Source of the DNA: Paenibacillus antarcticus
GTDB taxonomy: Bacteria > Bacillota > Bacilli > Paenibacillales > Paenibacillaceae
Direction: 5' to 3'
Assembly (NCBI RefSeq): GCF_001637225.1
Contig: NZ_LVJI01000054.1
Location: 124,001 to 188,000, forward strand
Length of the DNA: 64,000 nucleotides
Positions within the stretch are counted from its first letter, which is position 1. Every line of letters begins with the position of its first letter. Positions 18,932-27,325 of this stretch are shown piece after piece. The notes beneath the pieces were generated by a model. It did not search any database and had not been told where the DNA came from. It was given only the letters and a program-made list of their open reading frames with translations. The position numbers and the translations under genes are program-made.

Positions 18932-18949
18932 GCTTTTTTCGATTAGACT

Positions 18950-18987
18950 TATCCCTCATGGACATGCAGGAACATGCGTGAGGGATA
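18950..18987 (+). other. Hairpin between hssS and hrtB
   Basis: Arms TATCCCTCA (18950-18958) and TGAGGGATA (18979-18987) can pair, with a smaller CATG/CATG pairing inside. No T run follows, so it is not a classic terminator. It may trim or pause transcription between hssS and the hrtBA promoter. Confidence 0.45.
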
Positions 18988-19025
18988 CTTCTAAATGAAT
19001 AAGGCTTATTTTTTTGTAATTTGTT

Positions 19026-19045
19026 ATTCATACTCCGTTCATTTT
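19026..19045 (+). promoter_or_regulatory. Candidate HssR box upstream of hrtBA
   Basis: ATTCATACT-CC-GTTCATTTT is a direct repeat with an 11-bp period. The staphylococcal HssR box is GTTCATATT-NN-GTTCATATT (from memory); the two units here agree at 7 of 9 and 8 of 9 positions. It ends about 43 bases before the hrtB start codon, the right place for an activator site. Confidence 0.7.
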
Positions 19046-19088
19046 CGCCGACTAAACTGAACCTATAGAGTTTAGAAGGAGTGATTAC

Positions 19089-20207
19089 ATGTTTTTAGCA
19101 ATGAGAGAGCTACGCCATTCGAAAGCTAGATACGCGCTTATAATGGTCATTATGTTGTTGGTTTCGTTTCTTGTTTTATTCGTAACAGGTTTAGCTAAGG
19201 GTTTAGCTTATGCCAACATATCAGCAATTGAAAATATGCCTACGAATTATTACGTTGTTCAGGGGGATGCGGAACATAAGTTCAGACGTTCACAGCTTAA
19301 TGATTCGAATCTGAAAGATGTTCGTGCGATTGTAGGCAATGAAAATGCTACGCCTCTGAGTATGCAAATGAGTACAATTACGGCAACTGATCTTGATGTG
19401 AAGGCCGATGTAACTTTCTTTGCAGTTGATATGGCAGGTCCAATAGCACCTAAGGTTGTACAAGGTGCTGAAATTTCAAATGATACGGTAGGCAGTGTCA
19501 TTGTCGATCGAAAGTTGGAAGAGTCGGGCATCAAGATTGGAAGTGTTATTAGCGATCAGCAGACAGGAATGACTTTGAAAGTTGCTGGCTTTGTAGAGGA
19601 TAACTCCTATAGTCACACACCTGTGGTATATATAAATGCTCATGACTGGCAGGAATTGACGACGGGTGTAAGCCAGAAGGGTGCTACTGATCATCCTGCT
19701 TCTTTTAATCTCATTGCGGTTCATGCGACTTCTGACCAAGCGACAAGCTTACAAGAAGGACTTAAAGGCGTAGATGTTATTACACAAAAAGAAGCCATTG
19801 CAAGTATCCCAGGTTACTCCGAGGAACAGGGTTCGCTTCTGATGATGATTGCTTTCTTATTTGTTATTTCTGCGGTTGTTCTAGCTGTCTTCTTCTACGT
19901 TATTACGATTCAGAAAACAAGTCAGTTCGGTATCTTAAAAGCAATGGGCACGAAGACTTCTTACTTAGCATGGAGTGTTCTTGGACAGGTATTACTACTA
20001 TCCGTCTCAAGTCTTGTAGTAAGTCTATTGATGATCGGGGGAATGAAAATGATTCTTCCAGAGTCTATGCCATTCCAATTGAACACACCTACGCTTATAC
20101 TAACGAGTTCATTATTTGTAGGTATGTCTTTGATTGGTTCCCTTATCTCAGTATTAAAGGTAGCCAAAGTTGATGCGTTAGAAGCGATTGGGAGGGTTGG
20201 AGCATGA
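19089..20207 (+). CDS. hrtB: Heme efflux ABC transporter permease HrtB
   Basis: The 372-residue product has the MacB/FtsX-like layout: one N-terminal helix (about 16-37), a large extracellular domain and three C-terminal helices (about 250-275, 295-320, 330-355). The opening MRELRHSKARYALIM and the closing KVDALEAIG match staphylococcal HrtB in kind. HrtBA removes heme from the membrane and protects from heme toxicity. The ribosome site is AGAAGGAGTG. It overlaps hrtA by 4 bases. Confidence 0.85.
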   Translation: MFLAMRELRHSKARYALIMVIMLLVSFLVLFVTGLAKGLAYANISAIENMPTNYYVVQGDAEHKFRRSQLNDSNLKDVRAIVGNENATPLSMQMSTITATDLDVKADVTFFAVDMAGPIAPKVVQGAEISNDTVGSVIVDRKLEESGIKIGSVISDQQTGMTLKVAGFVEDNSYSHTPVVYINAHDWQELTTGVSQKGATDHPASFNLIAVHATSDQATSLQEGLKGVDVITQKEAIASIPGYSEEQGSLLMMIAFLFVISAVVLAVFFYVITIQKTSQFGILKAMGTKTSYLAWSVLGQVLLLSVSSLVVSLLMIGGMKMILPESMPFQLNTPTLILTSSLFVGMSLIGSLISVLKVAKVDALEAIGRVGA

Positions 20208-20884
20208 CAACAGCTAAATTAGTAATGAAACAAGTGACCAAAACCTACGGAGACGGTGATTCAACACTGTCTGTATTAAATAAATTAGATTTCCAAGTTA
20301 ATGAAGGGGAATTTGTTGCTGTGCTAGGACCATCGGGATCGGGTAAAAGCACATTTCTGTCAACGGCTGGAGCGCTCTTGAGTCCAACTAACGGTGAAAT
20401 TCTTATCGATGGTGAATCGATTGCCGATAAGAATAAGGCAGAGCTTACAGAATTCCGTTTGCATAAAATAGGGTTTATGTTTCAAAATGCGCAATTGCTT
20501 CCATATTTAAAGGTGGAAGAACAGCTGCTATTTGTAGCCAAAATTGCGAAACTGAGTTCCAGTGAATCTAAGAAACGCTCAGCTTATTTATTGAAACGAC
20601 TAGGCATATGGGAACGTCGGAATCATTATCCTGAGAAGTTATCGGGTGGAGAGAAGCAACGTGTTGCCATTGCGAGAGCATGGATGAACAATCCGGCGAT
20701 TCTATTCGCAGATGAACCAACAGCTAGTCTTGATTTCAAACGGGGTAAAGAAGTTGTGCAAATGTTAGCTGACGAAGTGAAGCGAGAAGGAAAAGCAGCT
20801 GTCATGGTTACGCATGACGAACGCATGTTGGAATGGTGTGATCGCGTACTTTATTTACAGGATGGTATTCTTCTAGAGAGATAA
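20204..20884 (+). CDS. hrtA: Heme efflux ABC transporter ATPase HrtA
   Basis: The 226-residue cytoplasmic ATPase powers HrtB. Motifs are complete: Walker A GPSGSGKST, Q-loop FMFQNAQLL, signature LSGGEKQR, Walker B LFADEPTASLD and the switch His in VTHDER. The length is that of the LolD/MacB-type ATPases. Translational coupling with hrtB through an ATGA overlap indicates equal synthesis. A strong terminator follows. Confidence 0.88.
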   Translation: MTTAKLVMKQVTKTYGDGDSTLSVLNKLDFQVNEGEFVAVLGPSGSGKSTFLSTAGALLSPTNGEILIDGESIADKNKAELTEFRLHKIGFMFQNAQLLPYLKVEEQLLFVAKIAKLSSSESKKRSAYLLKRLGIWERRNHYPEKLSGGEKQRVAIARAWMNNPAILFADEPTASLDFKRGKEVVQMLADEVKREGKAAVMVTHDERMLEWCDRVLYLQDGILLER

Positions 20885-20913
20885 GACATCTTGGTAAATT
20901 GAACTTGATTATA

Positions 20914-20951
20914 ATAGATAAGCCCATCGATATGGGCTTATCTATTTTTTA
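20914..20951 (+). terminator. Terminator after hrtBA
   Basis: Perfect 14-bp arms (20914-20927 and 20932-20945) enclose CGAT and are followed by TTTTTT. It also faces the convergent transporter gene ending at 21046. Confidence 0.88.
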
Positions 20952-21045
20952 TTGTAATAATTTCAAAATGTCTTAGGATCAACCTTTTTACACATCATGA
21001 TGCACACCATATTCAACAAGTCGAAGCTAAGGTTCGGGTTATTTT

Positions 21046-22215
21046 TTAGCTGTTCTCTTTAGAAATTTGTTCAATTTGTTCTGCTTTGTTTCCTATTTTT
21101 AAGATAGTGATCGTCATAATACATATAATAACCACGAGTACGATCAACGCAGGGATGAAATTATCGAATAGATCTACCGTTAGCCCGATGAATGCAGGAC
21201 CAAGGGATGCGAGCAAATATCCTCCGAATTGCACGATTGCAGACCATGATATTGCTTCTGTTGTACTTCTAGCTTCTTGGATGGGCATGAGTATTGCTAA
21301 TGGGAAAAGTCCGCCAGCCCCAATACCCAGGAATATCGTAGCTAGCCATGGGGAGAAGTGAAATAATAACAAGAGAATGCCTATGATTTCAGATAGACTA
21401 CATAATATTAACCACAGTTTTCGATTTCCTGTTCTACCTACAATCATAGGAATAGATAAACTTATAGGAATTTGAATTACTGTAAATAAGGTGAGAATAT
21501 TACCAGATTGAGCATGGCTTAAGCCTGTTGATTGTACAATGGGCGCCAACCAAGCGGTTATAGAATAAAAGATGGCAGCCATGCATGCGAAAAACAACAT
21601 GAAAAGATTGACACGTTTATTTTTAATAAATAATGATGAAATAGCTATGGGATTTGGATTAGGTCCACTTTTTTTAAGAAGTGGGAGTAGGAATAATGCA
21701 GCAGGAATAGCTAATACGCTCCAGAAACTGAGTGATTGTTGCCAAGAATCATTCATCCTATGGAATAAGGGAATTGAAAAACTAGATGCTATTGCTGCAC
21801 CAATTACCATAGATACGGAATAGATACCTGTTAGACCAGGTTTTTCAGGGAAGTATTTTTTAATAAATCCTGAAATTAAGGGTCCGGCTATTCCTATACC
21901 TATTCCTGATATCAAAGCTGTAATAAGCAAAACAATACTATCTTGGACAACCATACGGAGTAAGGTGGCCGTAAATATGAACGACATGGCTAGAAGTAAA
22001 GATTTCTCGATTCCTAAACGGTTGTTTAATGTGATGGATGCAATGGCGAATAGACCCATACATAACACCGGTAGCGTCGTTATTAGGCTAGCTGTCAATC
22101 CGCTCATTCCTAGACTGGTCTGGATGATATCGAGCAAGGGACCCACAGAAGTAATGGATGGCCTTAAATTCAACGACACTAAACATATAATCATCATGAG
22201 GTAAACAAATCGCAA
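21046..22215 (-). CDS. MFS transporter, CynX/NimT family
   Basis: The product is about 389 residues with twelve hydrophobic helices and NLRPSITSVGPLL near the N-terminus, typical of the CynX/NimT (cyanate/2-nitroimidazole) group. TTG at 22215 is chosen because AGAAGGTG lies 6 bases upstream; the GTG at 22224 would overlap that ribosome site. The substrate is unknown. A LysR regulator gene is divergent with a palindromic site between, which suggests that the regulator controls the transporter. Confidence 0.82.
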   Translation of the reverse strand: MRFVYLMMIICLVSLNLRPSITSVGPLLDIIQTSLGMSGLTASLITTLPVLCMGLFAIASITLNNRLGIEKSLLLAMSFIFTATLLRMVVQDSIVLLITALISGIGIGIAGPLISGFIKKYFPEKPGLTGIYSVSMVIGAAIASSFSIPLFHRMNDSWQQSLSFWSVLAIPAALFLLPLLKKSGPNPNPIAISSLFIKNKRVNLFMLFFACMAAIFYSITAWLAPIVQSTGLSHAQSGNILTLFTVIQIPISLSIPMIVGRTGNRKLWLILCSLSEIIGILLLLFHFSPWLATIFLGIGAGGLFPLAILMPIQEARSTTEAISWSAIVQFGGYLLASLGPAFIGLTVDLFDNFIPALIVLVVIICIMTITILKIGNKAEQIEQISKENS

Positions 22216-22298
22216 ATGAAGCACCTTCTTTCTTTATCATAGCATTCATTGTAAACTTACACTTATGATAGATCAATTCTACTATTTCTATGTTAACC

Positions 22299-22313
22299 AT
22301 AGTCTAAGACTAT
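22299..22313. promoter_or_regulatory. LysR-type operator candidate
   Basis: ATAGTCTAAGACTAT is a perfect 7-bp inverted repeat around one base and contains a T-N11-A core, the usual LysR-box form. It lies 20 bases before the lysR start and 84 bases from the divergent transporter start. Confidence 0.6.
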
Positions 22314-22332
22314 AGTTGAGGGAGGGTGTCGT

Positions 22333-23208
22333 ATGGAAATCAGGCAATTGCAATATTTTCTCGTATTATGTAGTGAACTACATTTTTCAGAAGCAGCATT
22401 CAAATTGGGCATTTCACAGCCTACCCTAAGTCAACAGATTCGAGTATTAGAAGATGAGTTAGGTGTTCCTCTGTTCGATCGGATTGGTAAAAAGACGTTC
22501 CAGACTGAAGCGGGTAAGCTACTGGAGCATCACGCTATACAAGTTATTCAACAATTAGACAACGCGAAGAATGCCATTGCTGATCTAACGAATCTAAATA
22601 CGGGTCATTTACGTGTTGCGGTGCTTCCATCTGACCTTGATTATCGATTAACCTCATTACTAATAGACTTCCACAAGGAATTTCCACATACGAAAGTTCA
22701 AGTCATACCATCCATGGATATTGTAAATAATGTGATAGATAATGAAGTTGATATTGGTGTTGGGTTAGAGATTCAACCAGATCATCGATTAGATCGGATA
22801 CCTTTTTATACAGAGTCGTATAGTCTTTATGTAAATGAAGAACATGATTTGGCAGGCAAAGATATTGTTATATCGGAGGATTTAGCACATCTGCCATTAG
22901 TGATGTATCCTAAAGGATTCTATGGACGTGATTTGATTGATATTTGGTGTACTAATCAAGGCATTTCTATCGATACACGTATGGAGACAGGATCCGTTGC
23001 GTCACTGTTTCAACTTGTAAAAGAAGGCATTGGAGCTACGATTCAACCCAGCCAATTGATTGAAAGTTTCCAATCACTCGGAATTCGCGCAATCCCGATC
23101 CGTCAATCTCCTACAAGAAAGTTAGAAATGTTTTATCGTAATGATAAATATTTAAGCCAAGCAGCGAAAGCATTTCTACAAAGGATGGAAACCTTTTTTA
23201 GCAAGTAA
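22333..23208 (+). CDS. LysR-family regulator, CynR-like
   Basis: The 291-residue product has the N-terminal winged helix (MEIRQLQYFLVLCSELHFSEAA, then ISQPTLSQQIRVLEDELG) and a periplasmic-binding-fold effector domain (LRVAVLPSDLDYRL onwards). It most resembles the CynR/CysB-like group with EAAFKLGISQP. GGAGGGTG precedes the ATG. Its likely target is the divergent CynX-like transporter gene. The 291 bases after it, up to the ferritin gene, hold only short interrupted frames and may be the remains of a gene. Confidence 0.85.
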   Translation: MEIRQLQYFLVLCSELHFSEAAFKLGISQPTLSQQIRVLEDELGVPLFDRIGKKTFQTEAGKLLEHHAIQVIQQLDNAKNAIADLTNLNTGHLRVAVLPSDLDYRLTSLLIDFHKEFPHTKVQVIPSMDIVNNVIDNEVDIGVGLEIQPDHRLDRIPFYTESYSLYVNEEHDLAGKDIVISEDLAHLPLVMYPKGFYGRDLIDIWCTNQGISIDTRMETGSVASLFQLVKEGIGATIQPSQLIESFQSLGIRAIPIRQSPTRKLEMFYRNDKYLSQAAKAFLQRMETFFSK

Positions 23209-23499
23209 ATGACGGAGGTAGAGGTCTATCATGGATCAAGGTTCTTATTTAGGAATGATGTTGGTCTAAGAAAGGTCTGAGACATCAGCTGAAATAGAAT
23301 TTATTTATAAAGAGCGGTTTATAATAAAGGGGACTCAGATTGGCCATGAATGAATACTTGCCGATGAAATAGATACCATGTTACGATGGATAGGACATGG
23401 TGATCTTTTCCTTCAGTATAGATGGTACTGATGCAAAGGCATGATGATATTACTTTTTCCCATGATCACAAATTATAAGAAGCTGAGGTGACTTGTTCA

Positions 23500-24003
23500 A
23501 TGAATGATGGATTAGCGAAAGCTCTAAATACACAGATGAATTTTGAATTTTATTCTGCTCATGTCTACTTAGCTATGGCTGCATATTGCTCGGGTGAAAG
23601 TCTTGATGGATTTGCAAATTTCTTCACGGTTCAAGCTGAAGAAGAACGGTTTCATGCAATGAAAATATACAAGTTCCTTAACGACCGTCGACAACGTGCG
23701 ACGCTAGAAGCTTTACCAGAACCTAAGAATGAGTATGCTTCTATGTTGGATGTATTCGAACATGGTTATGCACATGAGCAGCAGAACACTAAGAAATTCT
23801 ATGCGCTTGCTGACTTAGCAACGGACGAACGTGAACATGCAACAATATACTTCTTGAAATGGTTCATTGATGAACAGGTTGAAGAAGAATCTCTATTCGA
23901 TAACATCATTCAGAAGCTGAAACGTATTGAAAAAGACAGTAACGCATTCTACATGTTAGATGCAGAATTCGCTTCTCGTTCATTCACACCGCCAGCAGAA
24001 TAA
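23500..24003 (+). CDS. Ferritin
   Basis: The product is 167 residues from ATG 23500, with GAGGTGA 8 bases upstream; a GTG at 23488 overlaps that site. It is the four-helix iron-storage protein of the FtnA type. Ferroxidase ligands are visible as MNFEFYSAHVYLAM, EEERFHAMK, HEQQNTKKFY and FIDEQVEEE. It oxidises Fe(II) and stores iron in a 24-mer cage. It stands alone, 0.3 kb after the LysR gene. The heme-detoxification locus is 3 kb away, which is only loosely suggestive. Confidence 0.92.
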   Translation: MNDGLAKALNTQMNFEFYSAHVYLAMAAYCSGESLDGFANFFTVQAEEERFHAMKIYKFLNDRRQRATLEALPEPKNEYASMLDVFEHGYAHEQQNTKKFYALADLATDEREHATIYFLKWFIDEQVEEESLFDNIIQKLKRIEKDSNAFYMLDAEFASRSFTPPAE

Positions 24004-24022
24004 TATATCAGATGAGTACGAG

Positions 24023-24070
24023 GATGAGAATGACAAAAGGCTATTAGCTCTTTGTTATTCTCATCTTTTT
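24023..24070 (+). terminator. Terminator after the ferritin gene
   Basis: GATGAGAAT at 24023-24031 pairs with ATTCTCATC at 24057-24065, an inner CAAA/TTTG extends the stem, and six T follow. Confidence 0.8.
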
Positions 24071-24091
24071 TAATATTCAGGAGGTGATTCA

Positions 24092-24271
24092 ATGAATAGC
24101 GATAAAGAATTACAAGAACTAAAGGAGCGCTTGGCAAAAGTTGAGGGTCAGCTCCAACAAAAGTCGAAATTTTCTAGTGGTTTAAGGTTTGTAATAGGCT
24201 TTATAATTGTTTTTGTAGTCTTTTTAGTGGTAATTGGAGTCGTTCAGTTCATGAGCAATTCTTCAGTCTAA
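24092..24271 (+). CDS. Small membrane protein with coiled-coil N-terminus
   Basis: This 59-residue gene is easily missed because of its size. CAGGAGGTGATTCA immediately before ATG 24092 is a near-ideal ribosome site. The first 25 residues (MNSDKELQELKERLAKVEGQ) are charged with heptad spacing, and residues 31-53 form one strongly hydrophobic helix. The layout is that of a small single-pass protein with a cytoplasmic helix. It is isolated between two terminators, so it has its own promoter or shares readthrough from the ferritin gene. Function unknown. Confidence 0.65.
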   Translation: MNSDKELQELKERLAKVEGQLQQKSKFSSGLRFVIGFIIVFVVFLVVIGVVQFMSNSSV

Positions 24272-24278
24272 AGCTAGT

Positions 24279-24330
24279 AAACAAATGAGTAAGACAAAGA
24301 GGTAAGGCACTTTGTCTTACTCATTTGTTT
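24279..24330. terminator. Long perfect hairpin terminator
   Basis: Arms of 21 bp (24279-24299 and 24310-24330) are fully complementary around a 10-nt loop. The left arm starts AAA and the right arm ends TTT, so it can work in both directions. Confidence 0.85.
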
Positions 24331-24502
24331 GTATATTGGATATGCTGAAATGCCAAAACCATGAACGGGGATGCGATATTACGTGGCGTAGGTATTTGCA
24401 ACATTCATTGACCTTATTCCGTTATATAAAAGTATGAAAAATGTTAATAAAGCATCCGAATTTCTCGTTTATTACAACCAAATTAAGAAAGAAGTGTCAA
24501 CG

Positions 24503-24922
24503 ATGAAACAAATGTTTCTGCTGATCATAATGATCGTCGTGGTTGGCTGTTCATCAGAATACAATAGAGGCACATATGATCTCTATTTGATACCTGACGA
24601 TTATGAGGGAGTAATCCAGGTTATTTACAACGTAAAGAATTCTCCACAGCTTCAAAGAGAAGGGAAATATGACGTGATTCCCGTGGACAAGAGTGGTATG
24701 TATCGCACATCTACTTCCATGTATGACTATGGCTCGGTTATTGACCAATATTATTATGTGAACCACAAAGGCGATCGAACGAAGATTGATTCATTATGTG
24801 TAAACGTTATGGGAACAGGAGGATATCAGAATGAACAAGGAGAAGAGACACACTACACAAAAATAGAAGTTACACGTTCGGTATGTGGTGAGAACTTTAG
24901 GAGTAATGGATCGAGAAGATGA
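24503..24922 (+). CDS. Lipoprotein, DUF6843-like
   Basis: The product is 139 residues from ATG 24503 (ribosome site AAGAAAGAAG). A short hydrophobic stretch ends in the lipobox VVGC at residues 13-16, so the mature protein is anchored by Cys16 outside the membrane. The body starts with YDLYLIPDDYEGVIQVIYNV, which resembles the DUF6843 family of small Bacillus lipoproteins. Earlier in-frame starts exist but would put a polar stretch before the signal. No function is known. A terminator follows. Confidence 0.68.
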   Translation: MKQMFLLIIMIVVVGCSSEYNRGTYDLYLIPDDYEGVIQVIYNVKNSPQLQREGKYDVIPVDKSGMYRTSTSMYDYGSVIDQYYYVNHKGDRTKIDSLCVNVMGTGGYQNEQGEETHYTKIEVTRSVCGENFRSNGSRR

Positions 24923-24977
24923 TTGATTATCGACTATGATGTTCAGTTGCGGTTTAACGGATACAGTATTGCAATTT

Positions 24978-25006
24978 ACCGCCTTCTCTAGAAGGCGGTT
25001 TTCTTT
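24978..25006 (+). terminator. Terminator after the lipoprotein gene
   Basis: Arms ACCGCCTTC and GAAGGCGGT enclose TCTA and are followed by TTTTCTTT. Confidence 0.85.
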
Positions 25007-25121
25007 CCATCTACAATCAATATTCAGATTTAATATAAGCCAATAATTAATAAGTAAAGCCAAATACATAATCTTGAACGTCTAATAGATATACAGTGAA
25101 CAACTAAAGGAGGCGGGTAAC

Positions 25122-25646
25122 ATCATACGATTAATTGAGAAGGCTAGAAAAGGCGATGATAAGGCATTCTTAGCATTATTTCAGGAATATGAAAGTGATA
25201 TTTATAGAACGGCATTTATGTATGTCAAAAATCAAAATGATGCGCTCGACGTGGTTCAAGAAACAGCCTACCGGTCATTCAAATCAGTCAAAAATTTAAA
25301 AGAAATAAAGTACTTTAAGACATGGTTATTGAGGATTGCGATAAGCTGTTCAATCGATTTGCTCCGAAAACGAAAGAATGTTGTTCAAATGAAACCCGTC
25401 TTGATGGAGCTGATTTCGGAAGATACTAATGAAGACATTGATTTGGAAGTGACGGTTCAAGAGCTGATTGAAATGTTAGATGAAGATGAAAAAAGTGTTG
25501 TGATCTTAAGGTTTTATCATGACGTTACCATTAAAGAGGTTGCAGAGACGCTAGATATTCCATTGGGAACTGCAAAAACGGTATTATATCGAGCTTTGAA
25601 AAAACTCAGAAAAGAATGGAAAGGAGATACCTTTTATGAGCAATAA
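25122..25646 (+). CDS. ECF sigma factor with a non-canonical start codon
   Basis: Regions 2 and 4 of an ECF sigma-70 protein are clear (YVKNQNDALDVVQETAYRSF, YFKTWLLRIAISCSIDLLR; later VVILRFYHDVTIKEVAETLDIPLGTAKT). The first in-frame ATG (25218) would cut off helix 2.1, encoded from LIEKARKGDDKAFLALF. AAAGGAGG at 25106-25113 stands 8 bases before ATC 25122, so the likely start is ATC (or ATA 25125), giving about 174 residues opening with (M)IRLIEKA. No ATG, GTG or TTG occurs in frame between the stop at 25086 and 25218. Alternatives are a mutated start or a base-call error. The anti-sigma gene overlaps its end by 11 bases. Confidence 0.78.
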   Translation: MIRLIEKARKGDDKAFLALFQEYESDIYRTAFMYVKNQNDALDVVQETAYRSFKSVKNLKEIKYFKTWLLRIAISCSIDLLRKRKNVVQMKPVLMELISEDTNEDIDLEVTVQELIEMLDEDEKSVVILRFYHDVTIKEVAETLDIPLGTAKTVLYRALKKLRKEWKGDTFYEQ

Positions 25647-26616
25647 TATAAAGCAGGAAATGGATAAGATCGAAATTCCAAATGAACTTCATGAAAGAAG
25701 TAAGATGGGGGTTCAGAAAGCCAAATTAGAAATGCCGCACAAGACACGTAATTGGTCAAAAGCCCTCATGCTTGTAGCGAGCATAATTATAGTGTTTGGT
25801 GGCTATGGTGTGTATAAGGATTACTTACAAAAGGAACAGATTCCAACATCTTCAAACGGTAATACTTCCATTGTAGTTAAGGATGAAGGAATCACAATAC
25901 CAGCATTCGTACTACCAGAGGTTTCTGGGAATATAAAAGTCGATATGGTTGGTCTTATTGTATACAACGGTAAAATTTACACGCAAACAGCGACAGAAAT
26001 GGATCCTACAATGGCTAGAAATATGTTGGGTGTGAAGCTCGGAACCACAAAAGGTGGTATTGACGAGTGGAGCAAGCAAGATAAATATGCTACGGAGTTC
26101 ACTTCAAATATTGGAGAAACTGATGTGTATGCTGTGAAAGGTTATGATAAGGATTTTCGAATCATGTCGTACACGGAAATTGGTGGTGAAGTATTTTCAG
26201 AATACTATGAATGCCTCAATGGAATAACTATTGCTTCTGGTGAAGATATGTTCGGTAAATTAAATATAAATGGAAATATTCACAATGCTAAATACAGAAT
26301 TCATAGTGATTGGGACTATAGTGTTGAACGATTTTTCCCTATCGAAGATATGGATTTGTTAAAGGACTTTGCTGAAGCACTGAATCATGCCATCCCGTAT
26401 TCACGCGAAAGTGTTGAAGAGAAGCTTGGTGATTTCAGAAATGATGAGAATTACAGACAAATGATTATTCAATTGAATGATGGTTCTAAGGTAAGTATGG
26501 TGCTTCTGAAAGATGGGTACATTCGTTATGGAAGTGCAGATGTGTATTTTACAATAGATAGCGGAATTTTTAAGAAAATCTGGGATGCATTAAATACACA
26601 TAACATATCTAAATAA
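25636..26616 (+). CDS. Membrane anti-sigma factor partner of the ECF sigma
   Basis: The 326-residue product has a cytoplasmic N-terminal segment of about 40 residues, one helix at about 44-60 and a large extracellular domain without recognised motifs. The overlap of 11 bases with the sigma gene and the single-pass layout are those of ECF anti-sigma factors. The outer domain (LPEVSGNIKVDMVGLIVYNGKIYTQ...) is beta-rich. It should hold the sigma factor inactive until an envelope signal arrives. I cannot name the signal. Confidence 0.7.
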   Translation: MSNNIKQEMDKIEIPNELHERSKMGVQKAKLEMPHKTRNWSKALMLVASIIIVFGGYGVYKDYLQKEQIPTSSNGNTSIVVKDEGITIPAFVLPEVSGNIKVDMVGLIVYNGKIYTQTATEMDPTMARNMLGVKLGTTKGGIDEWSKQDKYATEFTSNIGETDVYAVKGYDKDFRIMSYTEIGGEVFSEYYECLNGITIASGEDMFGKLNINGNIHNAKYRIHSDWDYSVERFFPIEDMDLLKDFAEALNHAIPYSRESVEEKLGDFRNDENYRQMIIQLNDGSKVSMVLLKDGYIRYGSADVYFTIDSGIFKKIWDALNTHNISK

Positions 26617-26755
26617 TGCTTAAACAAATGAAATTGTGAAGAACTAGATAAAAACCTTGTTTGAAATGCAATATTCGTATAGAATTCTGATAGTGCGTCT
26701 GTAGATATTAATTGAGGTAGTTAAATATAAATAGGCATAAAAGGGGAATATCATC

Positions 26756-27010
26756 TTGACAGAAGAACTGGCCCTAAATGCAGTTGTTGTACTCACTGGG
26801 ATCCCAGCTAACTTACTCGTAGTGGATGCTCAAAGCTACGAAGACTGTTTTGTATTTGTATCTAACTTATCAAAGAAAATTTACCATGTTGAATTAGCTC
26901 TGAAGGTAAACGGCTATACGGCTGAAGAAATGAAAGATATGAACATAGTCGGAGAGTACGATGGATTATGTGTGTATGAAATGATTCCTTGGTGGAATGA
27001 ACTAGTATAA
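26756..27010 (+). CDS. Small hypothetical protein
   Basis: The 84-residue product starts at TTG 26756, with AAAAGGGG about 10 bases upstream. It is soluble and acidic, with alternating strands and a helix; no motif is recognised. It precedes a second small gene by 31 bases, and the two probably share a transcript that ends at 27278-27322. Confidence 0.5.
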   Translation: MTEELALNAVVVLTGIPANLLVVDAQSYEDCFVFVSNLSKKIYHVELALKVNGYTAEEMKDMNIVGEYDGLCVYEMIPWWNELV

Positions 27011-27041
27011 TTAATTAGAAGTCTAGAAATGGAGTGTTAAG

Positions 27042-27254
27042 ATGAGTAAAGGTACGGTATGGAACAAAGGGAAACATAATGGTGGAGCTGATCGTGTTAA
27101 AAGATATGCTACGGATAAGAATCAGAAATCTGTAGAAGATGTTACACCTGAAAAAATAGACTTTGATAATCCGATTAATAGTGTAAAACCGATGAAACGT
27201 GATAATGCGGTAGTTCGTCCAGTACGCGTAGTTCAAAAAGATGATAACAAGTAA
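27042..27254 (+). CDS. Small basic hypothetical protein
   Basis: The 70-residue product is hydrophilic and lysine/arginine-rich (WNKGKHNGGADRVKRY at the start, RPVRVVQKDDNK at the end), with no helix propensity strong enough to name. TGGAGTG precedes the ATG. Such proteins often bind nucleic acid or are spore-associated, but there is no direct evidence here. Confidence 0.5.
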   Translation: MSKGTVWNKGKHNGGADRVKRYATDKNQKSVEDVTPEKIDFDNPINSVKPMKRDNAVVRPVRVVQKDDNK

Positions 27255-27277
27255 TAAATAGCATATGTTAACACTGG

Positions 27278-27322
27278 AAAAAATGGAGTGATGCGTTGTA
27301 TTCAACGTACACTCCATTTTTT
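27278..27322. terminator. Bidirectional terminator
   Basis: AAAAAATGGAGTG pairs with CACTCCATTTTTT, with an inner CGTTG/CAACG hairpin. It ends the small plus-strand genes and the minus-strand LysR gene (stop at 27326). Confidence 0.88.
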
Positions 27323-27325
27323 TAT

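Noticed and set aside
23209..23499. Protein gene between LysR and ferritin
   Set aside because: Only very short frames (such as a 12-codon one at 23231); no continuous sense.
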